Shown here in pieces: positions 1 through 8,615 of a stretch of DNA of 64,000 bases (the stretch's first letter is position 1; each line of letters opens with the position of its first letter). Under the pieces are notes generated by a model. The model was not told where the DNA came from. It saw only the letters and a list, made by a program, of their open reading frames with translations, and did not search any database. Source of the DNA: an uncultured Clostridia bacterium (GTDB lineage: Bacteria > Bacillota > Clostridia > Christensenellales > Borkfalkiaceae); the NCBI GenBank assembly GCA_934247935.1, contig CAKQKE010000005.1:62001-126000 (forward strand), read 5' to 3'. The position numbers were made by a program, and so were the translations under genes.

Positions 1-2
1 TT

Positions 3-917
3 TTTGAAGGCGTTTCTTATTACATGAAGCCGTTTACCACTACCACCTATTCCGGCATGGGCATGCACCAACACCAATATTTTGAAATTATGTACGCGCA
101 TTCGGGTTCGTTCGTGCTACAAATTTTTTCGCCCGATAAAAAAACTCAGAAAAAGGAAATAATACACGCGGGGCAATTCGTGCTGTTGGACGGGTTTACT
201 TTTCACAGGGTGCTTTTAAACAACGACGCGGACTGTTTTATATATAATATTGAATTAAACCCGCGCGAACCCGTAGAATACGACCCGTTCGGCGTAAATT
301 CTATGCTTAAAATAAATTATGAGTATTTGTTTAAGCGCACCAATTTAAAACAAATTGCAGACAACACCGAAGGATATATGATTTTAAACGACTCTCAACA
401 AGTGAGCGACAATCTGCAAGAAATGATTCTGCTTCTGACGGCGGGCATTACAAACGCCGACGAGGCTCTTGCGGTAAAACTTGCCGAAGCAAAACTTTTT
501 AACGAAATTTCAAAGTGTCTCGTGCCGCTTTCGGTGGGTACTCTTTCGTATATCCGCAAAACAAACGCTTATATTCTGGAAAATTATAAGCGAAATATCA
601 ACATTGACGAAATTGTACAAAAAATCGGATTAAGTAAAGCCTATTTGCAAAGACAATATAAAAAGCATACGGGTAAAACCATTTTAGAAGCGATTAATTC
701 GGTGCGAGCAAAACACGCCGCCGAACTGCTTGTGCGCACCGATTTGACTATCAACAAAATTGCCGAACGCGTGGGCTTTAACAATAAAAATCAGTTTAAT
801 TACGAATTTAAAATGATTTACGGCGACACGCCGTCTAATTACAGAAAATCGAACGTCTCTACAATCGACCACCACTACGACGTTTACGACTCCAACTCGA
901 TACCCTTCCCCGATTGA
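3..917 (+). CDS. AraC-family transcriptional regulator, 5' end outside window
   Basis: DNA-binding regulator with an N-terminal cupin-like sensing half (a HQHQYFEIMYAHSG stretch, typical of AraC proteins) and a C-terminal double helix-turn-helix over about the last 100 residues (NIDEIVQKIGLSKAYLQRQY, then TINKIAERVGFNNKNQFNYEF and a P-SNYR ending). The frame stays open to base 3 with no stop, so the first ATG at 24 may not be the true start and the gene probably begins upstream of the window. The ligand and target genes cannot be told from here; the next gene downstream is far away. A strong hairpin about 150 bases after the stop would end its transcript. Confidence 0.85.
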   Translation, partial: FEGVSYYMKPFTTTTYSGMGMHQHQYFEIMYAHSGSFVLQIFSPDKKTQKKEIIHAGQFVLLDGFTFHRVLLNNDADCFIYNIELNPREPVEYDPFGVNSMLKINYEYLFKRTNLKQIADNTEGYMILNDSQQVSDNLQEMILLLTAGITNADEALAVKLAEAKLFNEISKCLVPLSVGTLSYIRKTNAYILENYKRNINIDEIVQKIGLSKAYLQRQYKKHTGKTILEAINSVRAKHAAELLVRTDLTINKIAERVGFNNKNQFNYEFKMIYGDTPSNYRKSNVSTIDHHYDVYDSNSIPFPD

Positions 918-1067
918 TTTGAGTTTAATTCTGAATGGTTTTGTAGGGTGTGATTTGCCGTGGTGCGGCGGCGTAACCGCTGTGGCGTATGAGTGCGTGC
1001 GAACGGGGCGCAGTGTAATTCGCTGTGGCGTGCGGTTGAGTTGTCAAATAAGTTTATTGGCATGAAA

Positions 1068-1107
1068 AAAGGCTTGTGGCATTTTTAAGCAAATGTCCCA
1101 AGCCTTT
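1068..1107 (+). terminator. Rho-independent terminator after the AraC gene
   Basis: Inverted repeat AAAGGCTTG...CAAGCCTTT with an inner GGCATTT/AAATG-CC stem. It lies downstream of the AraC regulator. Its T-run is weak. Confidence 0.55.
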
Positions 1108-1146
1108 AAAAGTTATAATTAAATTTTATGCCGATTATAATAAAAG

Positions 1147-1193
1147 ACAATCCCTCAGTCACTTCGTGACAGCCCCCTTTGCACAAAGGGGCC
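1147..1193 (+). repeat. Dispersed palindromic intergenic repeat, copy 1
   Basis: The block starts ACAATCCCTCAGTCACTTCG and contains GTCACTTCGTGAC and CCCCTTTGCACAAAGGGG hairpins. An almost identical block lies on the other strand at 47375-47421, and variant copies lie at 41570, 47468 and 62018. A linked short motif, AACTCAATTCTTGCTCGG, follows at about 1300 and recurs at 47528. No protein is encoded. The rest of the 917-1430 stretch shows no gene. Confidence 0.75.
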
Positions 1194-1433
1194 GATTAAT
1201 TTCGTCTCAAAATTAAGTTTTTACAAAACAAATACAATAAAATATTGTCATTGAGCGTTTGCGGTAAAGGGCATAAAAGATGGCTTTAAGGCTTAATGTA
1301 ACTCAATTCTTGCTCGGCTCACAAAGGGGTTGAACAAATTATAATTTGAAATGCAAAACTTAAAAAGATAATATAAAAAATAACGTAAAAAATAAAAATA
1401 AGCAAATTAAAATTAAAAAATTGAGATAAAAAA

Positions 1434-1465
1434 ACTCGGGCTTATCGATAATGATAAGCCCGAGT
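1434..1465 (-). terminator. Terminator following a tRNA-Leu 3' remnant
   Basis: Perfect 12-base stem ACTCGGGCTTAT/ATAAGCCCGAGT with an 8-base loop and T-rich flanks on both sides. On the minus strand it directly follows the truncated tRNA-Leu end, just as the intact tRNA is followed by its own hairpin. Confidence 0.7.
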
Positions 1466-1468
1466 TTT

Positions 1469-1489
1469 TGGTGCTGGAGACCGGAATCG
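1469..1489 (-). pseudogene. 3' fragment of tRNA-Leu
   Basis: These 21 bases are identical to the 3' end (T-arm, acceptor and CCA) of the intact tRNA-Leu at 1686-1772; with flanking T bases the match covers 1465-1489 against 1682-1706. No anticodon or D-arm precedes it. It could be a decayed second tRNA gene or the scar of an element that integrated in a tRNA 3' end. Confidence 0.65.
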
Positions 1490-1648
1490 CTCTTGCTATT
1501 CGCAAAGCACTTTTCTTTCTATTTTCTTTTGCTTTGCTCATCGCTTCGGTCAGTCGCTGAAAACGACAAAATCAATTGTCGTTTTCCATGCCATTGCATG
1601 GCTGTCGCTCCCGTTCGATTCCGCTCTTTCTGCTTTTTGATAATAAAA

Positions 1649-1686
1649 AAAAGTAAGGCAAGCCTTTTAGGTTTGCCTTACTTTTT
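1649..1686 (-). terminator. Terminator of tRNA-Leu
   Basis: Hairpin AAAGTAAGGCAA...TTTGCCTTACTTT followed by T residues on the minus strand, immediately after the tRNA CCA end. Confidence 0.75.
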
Positions 1687-1772
1687 GGTGCTGGAGACCG
1701 GAATCGAACCGGTACGGTGTTGCCACCGAGGGATTTTAAGTCCCTTGCGTCTGCCTGTTCCGCCACTTCAGC
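1686..1772 (-). tRNA. tRNA-Leu (TAA)
   Basis: Folds as a class II tRNA: acceptor GCTGAAG pairs with CTCCAGC (one A-C mismatch), the D-arm contains GGCGGAACAGGCAGAC, the anticodon loop CTTAAAA gives TAA, a long variable arm is present (CGGTGGCAACACCG), and the T-loop is GGTTCGATTCC. CCA is encoded in the DNA. A hairpin terminator follows directly. The gene stands alone. Confidence 0.95.
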
Positions 1773-2024
1773 ATAATTTATGCCGTAAATTTTTTACTTG
1801 AATAGTATACCAAAAACAAAACGAAAATGCAATTAAATATCAACAGTTTTTTATTGAATTTTAAAATTTTTGTCAATCGGATATATTTTGCCGACCTTTA
1901 ATCGAGCGGATAAAGACGAATTATAGCGACGTAAAACGGCATGCGTTTTAAAATCAATATAAGTAAAGCCGCATATAAAAACCAAATTTTACGCCGTTAA
2001 AGCGGCTTGAATTTAATAATTTTT

Positions 2025-2060
2025 GTCGTTTTTACGCAATACGTATGCTGTAAACGCGAC
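2025..2060. repeat. TACGTA-centred palindrome, copy 1
   Basis: Near-perfect 36-base inverted repeat (GTCG...CGAC ends, TTTAC arms, ATACGTAT centre), 14 bases past the stop of the small membrane protein gene that ends at 2074. Related elements lie at 36686, 39789, 52432 and 55185; the 20 bases at 2035-2054 are identical to 55190-55209. Confidence 0.6.
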
Positions 2061-2073
2061 AAAACAGTTATAT

Positions 2074-2586
2074 TTAGGCTGACTGATCAGTCGCATCGAC
2101 AATGCTATAAAGCGACTTCTTTTTTGCCAATATGTAAATAGAAATAACAAGTTTAAGCACAAACAAGACCGTGAGCAAAATCGCCATTAACGTAAACACC
2201 GTAAATTTACCGCCTGCCATAAGTTCGGAACTGATTAATATTCTGCCAACGCCCAAAATATCCAAAAGACTCAAAAGCATTAGTTTGCCCGCGCGTTTAT
2301 GCGTCGTTTCAAGATATGTTGACTTTATGCACGTTATTCCGAATAATATTTGCGGAACGCCGTCTAAAAACAACCCCGCCGAAGTTAGTAAAAAAGAAAC
2401 AGAAAGTATCAATCCAATGGTTACGCCCGAATATATATCGAATTCTTCGTCAGCCCCGTCGCCCGCTTTGTAAATATCAAAACCCAATGCCCAAAGCAAT
2501 ATTATTGTGACAAAACATAACCCCGCATACACAAACGAAGTTATCGCAAGCGCGTCGTTTAATTTTTTTACTTTTTTTTCGTCCAT
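2074..2586 (-). CDS. Four-helix membrane protein of unknown function (paralog A)
   Basis: A 170-residue protein with no recognised family. It shows a short charged N-terminus (MDEKKVKKLNDAL) and four hydrophobic segments at about 15-36, 55-80, 95-115 and 125-152, then a short polar tail. The next gene upstream (2648-3187) encodes a protein of the same plan and length, with matching stretches such as LDGVPQILFGI versus VDGVVQLIFGI and THKRAGKLMLLSLLDILG versus THRRAATLIGLCVLDVLG. The pair is therefore a tandem duplication, 61 bases apart and probably co-transcribed. The role is unknown; it presumably sits in the cell membrane. Confidence 0.75.
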   Translation of the reverse strand: MDEKKVKKLNDALAITSFVYAGLCFVTIILLWALGFDIYKAGDGADEEFDIYSGVTIGLILSVSFLLTSAGLFLDGVPQILFGITCIKSTYLETTHKRAGKLMLLSLLDILGVGRILISSELMAGGKFTVFTLMAILLTVLFVLKLVISIYILAKKKSLYSIVDATDQSA

Positions 2587-2647
2587 TTTATCCCCTGAAT
2601 AAATATACTCTACCCTTTTATTTCATTCCGCCTTACTTTATATAAGT

Positions 2648-3187
2648 CTATTTTTCGGCGGAAACTTCGGTTGAAATTTCAGATGAATCTTCGGCGGAAG
2701 CCATGGCGTAAAGTTGCTTTTTCTCTTTTAAAATATAAATCGCAAGTACAAGTTTGTACACCGTGTCGAGCGCAAGAAGTGCGGCAAGTATCATAAAAAC
2801 GGGAAATTTCATAAATCTGAGAGTTCCCGCAATTAAAAACGCGCCCGCAAGCCCCAGCACGTCCAGCACGCACAAACCGATAAGCGTTGCGGCACGGCGG
2901 TGAGTTTTGTCCATCTTTTTGGTTTTTACGCAATTTATACCGAAAATCAGTTGAACTACGCCGTCCACCCCGAGCGCAACCGAGCAAGGTATCCACAATA
3001 TAAGTATTACCATAAAACCAAATGCATACCCGACCTTTTTATCTTCGGGCAGCGAATTGATATAATCACTGTAAATATTTGTGCCGAAAAGCCAGGTTAA
3101 AAGCACGAAAATCGCACATATGCAGAAGCACACAAACGAGCCGATTGACAATAAATTGTTGAGTTTTTTAAGTTTTTTCGTATCCAT
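2648..3187 (-). CDS. Four-helix membrane protein of unknown function (paralog B)
   Basis: A 179-residue membrane protein, paralog of the gene just downstream. Four hydrophobic segments fall at about 12-34, 52-76, 96-120 and 127-150. The N-terminus MDTKKLKKLNNLL mirrors MDEKKVKKLNDAL of its partner, and the tail is rich in Ser and Glu. It is the first gene of the likely two-gene unit. I do not recognise the family and see no catalytic or binding motif. Confidence 0.75.
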   Translation of the reverse strand: MDTKKLKKLNNLLSIGSFVCFCICAIFVLLTWLFGTNIYSDYINSLPEDKKVGYAFGFMVILILWIPCSVALGVDGVVQLIFGINCVKTKKMDKTHRRAATLIGLCVLDVLGLAGAFLIAGTLRFMKFPVFMILAALLALDTVYKLVLAIYILKEKKQLYAMASAEDSSEISTEVSAEK

Positions 3188-3426
3188 ATATATAATATAC
3201 TACTAAATGTCGTTTTTGTCAATAGCGGTTTTTAGAGGAAAACTATTGCCGTCCGTTTAGTTTTATACAGCCATCTTGCAGAATTGCCGACGATTTAGTC
3301 TCTTTTGCCTCAAATTTAATTTCGTTTTACCGCAAAATTTTATTACCGCTTTACCCGTAAAATTATAGCACCGCCACCCCATCTTTAAGTTTTTTTTAAT
3401 TATTGTCGCAAAATCCGCAAATACTA

Positions 3427-3465
3427 TTGACAAACGTAATTCTTTGTGATATCATTTTGATATCA
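3427..3465 (+). promoter_or_regulatory. Promoter with two helically phased TGATATCA operators
   Basis: A -35 TTGACA (3427-3432), 17-base spacer and -10 TATCAT (3450-3455) lie ahead of the SPFH gene. Two perfect TGATATCA palindromes (3447-3454 and 3458-3465) start 11 bases apart and cover the -10 and the probable transcription start. Tandem sites on one face of the helix are typical of ribbon-helix-helix repressors, and the operon's second gene encodes one. Binding is inferred. Confidence 0.65.
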
Positions 3466-3483
3466 ACTAAACGGAGGTTAGTT

Positions 3484-4518
3484 ATGGACGAAAAAATTTT
3501 GTTAAACAAAAAACACGGTATGTCGGTGATGCTTGCCGTAATAGCGTTGTATTTAATCGCTATTGCAGGTTTTATATTGTCGGGTATGTTTTGGAATACA
3601 GAAGACGAATTGCCGACTATTTTGCTTGTGATAAGCATCGTTATTTCATGCCTGGCATGGCTTCCCCTTCCGGGATTAAAGGTTTTGAAACCGCAAGAGG
3701 CACTTGTGCTTACTTTGTTCGGTAAATACGTCGGCACGATTAAAGGAGAAGGTTTTTATGCGGTCAACCCGTTCTGCACGGCAGTAAACCCGGCCGCAAC
3801 CACTAAACTTAACCAAAGCGGAGACGTGAAAACAGCGGGACATCAATCTTCCGCGGTTGCAACCGGCGACGGCGTTGCGATTAATTTTGCATCTTCTTTC
3901 GTGGACAAGAGAATTTCGCTTAAAGTAATGACTTTAAACAACAACCGCCAAAAAATCAACGATTGTCTCGGCAACCCCGTCGAAATAGGTATTGCGGTTA
4001 TGTGGAGAGTCGTCGATACGGCAAAAGCCGTGTTTAACGTGGACAACTTTAAAGAATATTTATCTCTTCAATGCGACAGCGCGTTGAGAAATATCGTGCG
4101 TATATACCCTTACGACGTCGCACCCAACGTTGACACCACGGGTGACGGACTTGCCGATGACGGCAGTCTGAGAGGTTCGAGCGAGGTAGTTGCGGAGAGA
4201 ATACGAAAAGAAATTCAATCGCGCGTGGAATTCGCGGGTATTGAAGTACTTGAAGCGAGAATTACTTACCTTGCTTACGCCCCGGAAATTGCGGCGGTTA
4301 TGCTTCAACGTCAACAAGCGTCGGCTATTATTGACGCAAGAAAAATGATTGTCGACGGTGCGGTCGGCATGGTTGAAATGGCTTTAGAGCGTCTCAGCGA
4401 AAACGATACCATTCATCTCGATGAAGAGAGAAAAGCGGCAATGGTATCTAACCTTCTCGTCGTTTTATGCGGCAATCACGACGCTCAACCCATAGTAAAC
4501 ACGGGAAGTTTGTACTGA
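3484..4518 (+). CDS. SPFH/band-7 domain membrane protein
   Basis: A 344-residue stomatin/prohibitin/flotillin-family protein. Two N-terminal hydrophobic segments (about 15-37 and 45-62) are followed by an SPFH domain starting near PQEALVLTLFGKYVGTIKGEGF and ending in a helical region with ALRNIVRIYPYD and GIEVLEARITYLAYAPEIAAVMLQRQQA. The family scaffolds membrane microdomains. The start at 3484 is chosen because ACGGAGG precedes it; the frame is open further upstream but has no ribosome site there. One base separates it from a ribbon-helix-helix gene, so the two form an operon. Many SPFH partners are NfeD or proteases; none is nearby. Confidence 0.9.
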   Translation: MDEKILLNKKHGMSVMLAVIALYLIAIAGFILSGMFWNTEDELPTILLVISIVISCLAWLPLPGLKVLKPQEALVLTLFGKYVGTIKGEGFYAVNPFCTAVNPAATTKLNQSGDVKTAGHQSSAVATGDGVAINFASSFVDKRISLKVMTLNNNRQKINDCLGNPVEIGIAVMWRVVDTAKAVFNVDNFKEYLSLQCDSALRNIVRIYPYDVAPNVDTTGDGLADDGSLRGSSEVVAERIRKEIQSRVEFAGIEVLEARITYLAYAPEIAAVMLQRQQASAIIDARKMIVDGAVGMVEMALERLSENDTIHLDEERKAAMVSNLLVVLCGNHDAQPIVNTGSLY

Positions 4519-4519
4519 T

Positions 4520-4744
4520 TTGAACGATAACGGTAAAAAACAGATACCTTTAAGGGTATCGGAAAAACTATATAACGACCTTACCGCTTGGGCTGAAGAC
4601 GACTTCCGCTCGGTCAACGGACAGATAGAATACCTCTTGACCGAATGCGTAAAACAGCGCAAAAAAAGCGGTAAATACGTCTCCGATAATATAGACGCAC
4701 CGCTTAACATAATCATCGGAGACACTAAAAACAATAAAGATTAA
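4520..4744 (+). CDS. Ribbon-helix-helix (Arc-like) DNA-binding protein
   Basis: A 74-residue protein with the RHH pattern: a strand KQIPLRVSEKLY, then helix-turn-helix NDLTAWAEDDFRSVNGQIEYLLTECVKQR. These small dimers bind DNA by a beta ribbon. The start is TTG at 4520, directly after the SPFH stop, so it is probably translationally coupled to that gene; no ATG fits. The paired TGATATCA palindromes on the operon promoter, 11 bases apart, are plausible targets, which would make this an autorepressor. About 25 C-terminal residues beyond the RHH fold are polar and unassigned. Confidence 0.8.
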   Translation: MNDNGKKQIPLRVSEKLYNDLTAWAEDDFRSVNGQIEYLLTECVKQRKKSGKYVSDNIDAPLNIIIGDTKNNKD

Positions 4745-4770
4745 ACAACTCGTTTGAAATTTTTAAATTT

Positions 4771-4810
4771 AAAGCCTCGGCATTTATCAGCCGAGGCTTT
4801 GTTGTTTTTT
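4771..4810 (+). terminator. Terminator of the SPFH-RHH operon
   Basis: Perfect stem AAAGCCTCGG/CCGAGGCTTT with a 10-base loop, then GTTGTTTTTT. Confidence 0.85.
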
Positions 4811-4918
4811 AATGGTTTGAATTTGTGTTTTGTGGTGGTTGGTTTTTGGGGGCGATTGCAGTTTAAATGAATGCTCTGCTTTTCCCTGCTTTTCGTTTTA
4901 TACAGCCGCCTTACTTTA

Positions 4919-5692
4919 TCAGTTAAAAATAAAATTGAAAATTATTATAAACGCACCGACTGCCGTAAGAACGATACCCAACATTCTGTTTAATGCTTTC
5001 GGCTCCGCTTTGTTGGCGATATGCGCGCCGAGTTGGGCAAAAGCAAGCGTGAAAACGGCGCACGCTATCATACAAGTCAAATCGGGCATGCCGCCGATTA
5101 CAAAGTGACTGACCGCCCCAGTAAGCGCGGTAAAAGCCATTATAAACACGCTTGTGCCGACTGCCGTTTTTAAATCGTAACCGAGCACGCTTGTCAGCAT
5201 AAGCAGCATCATCATGCCGCCGCCCGCACCGATAAATCCGCAGATGAAACCTATCAACACTCCGCACAAAATCGATTGAATTACCTTGATTTTCGTGCTT
5301 TTGCTTTGCATTTTTTCTTTGGTGGTCATTACGGGTTTTACGATAAATTTAATACCTAGAATCAACGTCATAAACATTGAAAAACCGCCCATGGTTTTGT
5401 TGGGAACGATGCTCGCAACGTAACTGCCCGCTACGGTAAAAACAAGAACGGAAATAAGCATTATTATGCCGTTTTTTATGTCGATGTTTTTATTTTTCGC
5501 ATAAGTGACGCTGCTCGCCGCACTCGCCAGAACGTCGCTGAAAAGCGCGATGGCAACAGCCTCGTATGCGGGAATATCCAGACATACAACAAGCATCGGC
5601 GTGATAACCGCCGCCGCGGAAAGCCCCGCAAAACCGGTGCCGAGACCCGCGCCGAGCCCGGCCAAAAGACAAATAAATAATTTAAAAAACAT
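4919..5692 (-). CDS. TSUP-family membrane transporter (sulfite/sulfonate exporter-like)
   Basis: A 257-residue integral membrane protein of the TSUP (TauE/SafE, COG0730) family. It carries the two glycine-rich repeat signatures: GLGAGLGTGFAGLSAAAVITPML near the N-terminus and IGFICGFIGAGGGMMMLLML at mid-length, with about eight hydrophobic segments. Family members export sulfur-containing organic anions; the substrate here is unknown. I place the start at 5692, where AAGGAG sits five bases ahead of the ATG and the protein opens with a membrane segment; the frame continues 35 codons further upstream without a ribosome site. It is a single gene, convergent with the SPFH operon. Confidence 0.88.
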   Translation of the reverse strand: MFFKLFICLLAGLGAGLGTGFAGLSAAAVITPMLVVCLDIPAYEAVAIALFSDVLASAASSVTYAKNKNIDIKNGIIMLISVLVFTVAGSYVASIVPNKTMGGFSMFMTLILGIKFIVKPVMTTKEKMQSKSTKIKVIQSILCGVLIGFICGFIGAGGGMMMLLMLTSVLGYDLKTAVGTSVFIMAFTALTGAVSHFVIGGMPDLTCMIACAVFTLAFAQLGAHIANKAEPKALNRMLGIVLTAVGAFIIIFNFIFN

Positions 5693-5879
5693 TTTTCTCC
5701 TTAAAAACGTTGAGATGAAATATATGCCGTTTCCGTGACAATAAAACTTCTTTTTATTTTCAAGCGTAATTATACCACGACGTACGACTTTTTTCAATAA
5801 AAAACAGTGAAAACAAGATAAAATTTAAGCAATTTTTTATAGTCCGATTATACCGAAAATTTTAACCGCCGAAAACTTA

Positions 5880-5914
5880 AAAGCGAGTCCGATATTTCTA
5901 TCGAACCCGCTTTA
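5880..5914 (-). terminator. Terminator of the oleate hydratase gene
   Basis: Inverted repeat AAAGCGAGTCCGATA...TATCGAACCCGCTTT (13 of 15 pairs), just past the end of the hydratase gene. Confidence 0.6.
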
Positions 5915-6009
5915 ATTGTTCGGCTAAAATTTAACCGATATATAAATCTGCCGTCGATTTTTAACTTTCCCGTTTGCGGTAAGACAAGCAGAATCATTTT
6001 AAACGGCAA

Positions 6010-7794
6010 TCAGATAATTCCGCTTTCTTTCGCAAGTTTTTCAACGTCTGTGCCTGCGATTTTTTCGGTCACTTCTTTAAGCAAAACCTTTTCTTTAAGC
6101 GAAAGTTTCATGCTTGAAATCGGTTGTTTGTCAAGTGCGTAATAAACCGCTTTTAAAAGTTCGCGCACGTCGTATACGCTGCCCCAAACTTCGGGTACCG
6201 CTCTGTCTATATCGAGAAGAGTATAAACCGATTCCATACCCGTCCTCATGGAGTACTCGATTGTGAAAATGGTATCTCTTGGAGTTTCGGCGAACTGTCC
6301 GATGAAAGCGAAGTTTACCGCGCCTTCCGGCACCACCTTGGGTCTGTCGGAATTTTTCCTCGGACGGAAGAACGCATTGATGAACGGCATATAACAAGTG
6401 GTCGTGTTTGCCTTGGTCTTTGCGTATTCGTTGATTTTTTCAACGGGCAAACCGATGTGGTAAAGCCATTCTTGGCAAACTTCTTCGCCGGTACATTCGC
6501 GCATAGGTTTTTTAACGTAATTGCCGGGTCTGTCGGTGTTGAGTGAATAAAGCCAGATAAGTACCGAATTTTTATCCTGCGATTTAAATTGAGGTTGACG
6601 GTTTATCGTCCACGACATATACCAGTTGTCTACGCTGTCTTTTACGGTTACTATACCGCCGGTGGTAACTCTACCCGCACGCGGGTCACGACGGCAAATT
6701 TTTTCGATACACTCTATAATCTCTTCGTCGGAAGTTTCGACGGTTGCGCTCATCCAGTTGGTTTTGTCGGGATAATTGCAATAGTTGGAAGGATTGCCGA
6801 AAGACGGGTCTTGTATAGCGATGTTCTTCCACAAATCCCACGATTCGCCGCCACCTTTTCTTATCTTGGTAAGGTCGGGGGCGTGAGTCTGGTCGCCGTA
6901 ACAACTTGTGTCGGTGCAGCAACCGTTTGTGATAAACACGAGATCGCTTTCAAGTAAATCTATACTGCCTTTTTCGCCGTTTTTGACGTACTCTATTTTT
7001 TTAGCGACTTTCTTTTTTCCGTTTATATCGAAAACTACGTTTTTAACGTCTATTCCGTATTCAACCTTAACTCCTCTGTCTTCGAGATATTTCTGAAGGG
7101 GTTGAATAAGACTTTCGTATTGATTATATTTCGTGAAACGGAGTGCGGAGAAATCCGGCAAACCGTCGATGTGATGGACGTATCTTTGGAGATATCTCTT
7201 CATTTCGAGAGCAGAATCCCACGTGTGAAAAGCAAACATAGTTTGCCAATAAAGCCAGAAGTTGCTTTTCCAGAAATTGTCGTCGAAATAATCGCTGATT
7301 TTTTTGTTTTCGAGTTGTTCTTCGGGAGTCATGAAAAGGTTGCTTATTTGCATTGCCGCCTCTTTATTGAGTCCGAATTTATTGTCGGTATGCGCGTCTT
7401 CGCCGCGGTTTACCGTTGCTCTGCAAAGCGAATAGTTGGGGTCGGCTTTGTTTAATCTATAATACTCGTCGAGGACGGAAAGTCCGGGATTTTCAAGCGA
7501 CGGAACGTCCCTGAACATTTCCCACATAACCTCGAAATGGTTGTCCATTTCTCTGCCGCCGCGCATATAATAACCGCTTCTGGGTACGGCTCTGCCGTCG
7601 CACGAGCCGCCTGCTATGTCCAACTTTTCAAGAAGGTGAATGTGCTCGCCTTTCATTTGCCCGTCCCTTACAAGGAAGAACGCCGCAGAGAGACCCGCAA
7701 GTCCCGTGCCGATAATATAAGCCGATTTTCCGTCTACTCCTTCCGGTTTAACCGGATGAGCGAACGCTTCGTAATTGCCTGATCCGTAATACAT
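6010..7794 (-). CDS. ohyA: Oleate hydratase (FAD-dependent fatty acid hydratase)
   Basis: A 594-residue member of the myosin-cross-reactive antigen/oleate hydratase family, which adds water to the cis-9 double bond of unsaturated fatty acids to give 10-hydroxy fatty acids. An FAD-binding motif GTGLAGLSAAFFL is at about 29-41, with AGGSCDG and RGGREMDNHFEVMWEM following; the Glu in GGREM corresponds to the catalytic acid of the family. Length matches characterised enzymes. GGAGG lies 7 bases before the ATG, and a promoter (TTGTAA, 17 bases, TACAAT) can be read upstream. A TetR regulator sits upstream on the same strand and is the likely controller. Gut bacteria use this enzyme to detoxify host or dietary fatty acids. 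Confidence 0.96.
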   Translation of the reverse strand: MYYGSGNYEAFAHPVKPEGVDGKSAYIIGTGLAGLSAAFFLVRDGQMKGEHIHLLEKLDIAGGSCDGRAVPRSGYYMRGGREMDNHFEVMWEMFRDVPSLENPGLSVLDEYYRLNKADPNYSLCRATVNRGEDAHTDNKFGLNKEAAMQISNLFMTPEEQLENKKISDYFDDNFWKSNFWLYWQTMFAFHTWDSALEMKRYLQRYVHHIDGLPDFSALRFTKYNQYESLIQPLQKYLEDRGVKVEYGIDVKNVVFDINGKKKVAKKIEYVKNGEKGSIDLLESDLVFITNGCCTDTSCYGDQTHAPDLTKIRKGGGESWDLWKNIAIQDPSFGNPSNYCNYPDKTNWMSATVETSDEEIIECIEKICRRDPRAGRVTTGGIVTVKDSVDNWYMSWTINRQPQFKSQDKNSVLIWLYSLNTDRPGNYVKKPMRECTGEEVCQEWLYHIGLPVEKINEYAKTKANTTTCYMPFINAFFRPRKNSDRPKVVPEGAVNFAFIGQFAETPRDTIFTIEYSMRTGMESVYTLLDIDRAVPEVWGSVYDVRELLKAVYYALDKQPISSMKLSLKEKVLLKEVTEKIAGTDVEKLAKESGII

Positions 7795-7955
7795 AATTTT
7801 TTACCTCCGAATTTGTTTTCTTTGTTTTTACGAGTATATTGTAGCACGCAAATTTTTAAATTACAATAGACAAAAAAATCGCCCCGTCTGAATTTGAGAC
7901 AAAGCGAAAACATTGCTTAAAATTTTGACATTCAAGCGAATTTGTATAAAAAATA

Positions 7956-7997
7956 AAACGCCGTTTCAGGCTCATAGTTTGACCCGACCCGGCGTTT
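7956..7997 (-). terminator. Terminator of the TetR gene
   Basis: Stem AAACGCCG/CGGCGTTT with an inner GGCTC/GACCC-type pairing and T-rich sequence on both sides; it sits between the TetR stop and the hydratase promoter. Confidence 0.55.
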
Positions 7998-8031
7998 AAT
8001 TTTTGTTTTTAATTAATAAATAATATTATGT

Positions 8032-8589
8032 TTAATTCTTATTGAAATTGTTGAAAGCCGTTTCTATTGCTCCGCCGACGATTTTACTTACCCTGTCTAC
8101 TATTTCGTCGGGACTTTCTTTCATATCGTGCCTTACCCAGTCCAGAAGCACGCCCACAAACGCGTATTTGTAAAAATCCGCTATGTATTTTTTGTTTTCG
8201 TCTCTCACGGAATAATTTTTTGCTTTTTCGTCTACCACGTTTTTAAGTAAAGGATATACAAGGCGATATAAATACTGCTCGAGCATCTCCAAAGAAACCG
8301 AACGATAGATATTGTCTATAAACACTTTGTCTTTTTTAGCCAGATCGAACACGGCTGAAAAGCCCTCTTGCCAAGTGTCGTAAGTTCTGTTTTCTTTAAG
8401 CACTTTTTCGGTATCTTCAATGCAAGTCCACTCCACAAGGTCGTATATATCCTGAAAGTGATAATAAAACGTCTGGCGATTGATGCCGCAGTCGTCGGCA
8501 ATGTCCTGAACGGTAATTTTGCTTAAAGTTTTTTCGCCGAGCAATTTCTTTAACGACGCCGAAATCGCCCTTTTCGTTATGTCGCTCAT
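8032..8589 (-). CDS. TetR-family transcriptional regulator
   Basis: A 185-residue repressor. The N-terminal HTH (SKITVQDIADDCGINRQTFYYHFQDIYDLVEW, about 22-53) is typical of TetR proteins of the DhaS-like subgroup, and the C-terminal half is the ligand-binding helical domain (LLDWVRHDMKESPDEIVDRVSKIVGGAIE). GGAG precedes the ATG. It lies immediately upstream of the oleate hydratase gene on the same strand with a terminator between them, so control of the hydratase, perhaps in response to fatty acids, is inferred from position. A 19-base near-palindrome on its own promoter suggests autorepression. Confidence 0.88.
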   Translation of the reverse strand: MSDITKRAISASLKKLLGEKTLSKITVQDIADDCGINRQTFYYHFQDIYDLVEWTCIEDTEKVLKENRTYDTWQEGFSAVFDLAKKDKVFIDNIYRSVSLEMLEQYLYRLVYPLLKNVVDEKAKNYSVRDENKKYIADFYKYAFVGVLLDWVRHDMKESPDEIVDRVSKIVGGAIETAFNNFNKN

Positions 8590-8615
8590 AATTTTCTCCT
8601 CGCGCTAATCCGTAA

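Noticed and set aside
1451..1801. Plus-strand ORF of 116 codons
   Set aside because: Spans the tRNA-Leu gene and its remnant; the translation VLETGIEPVR is the usual false read-through of a tRNA.
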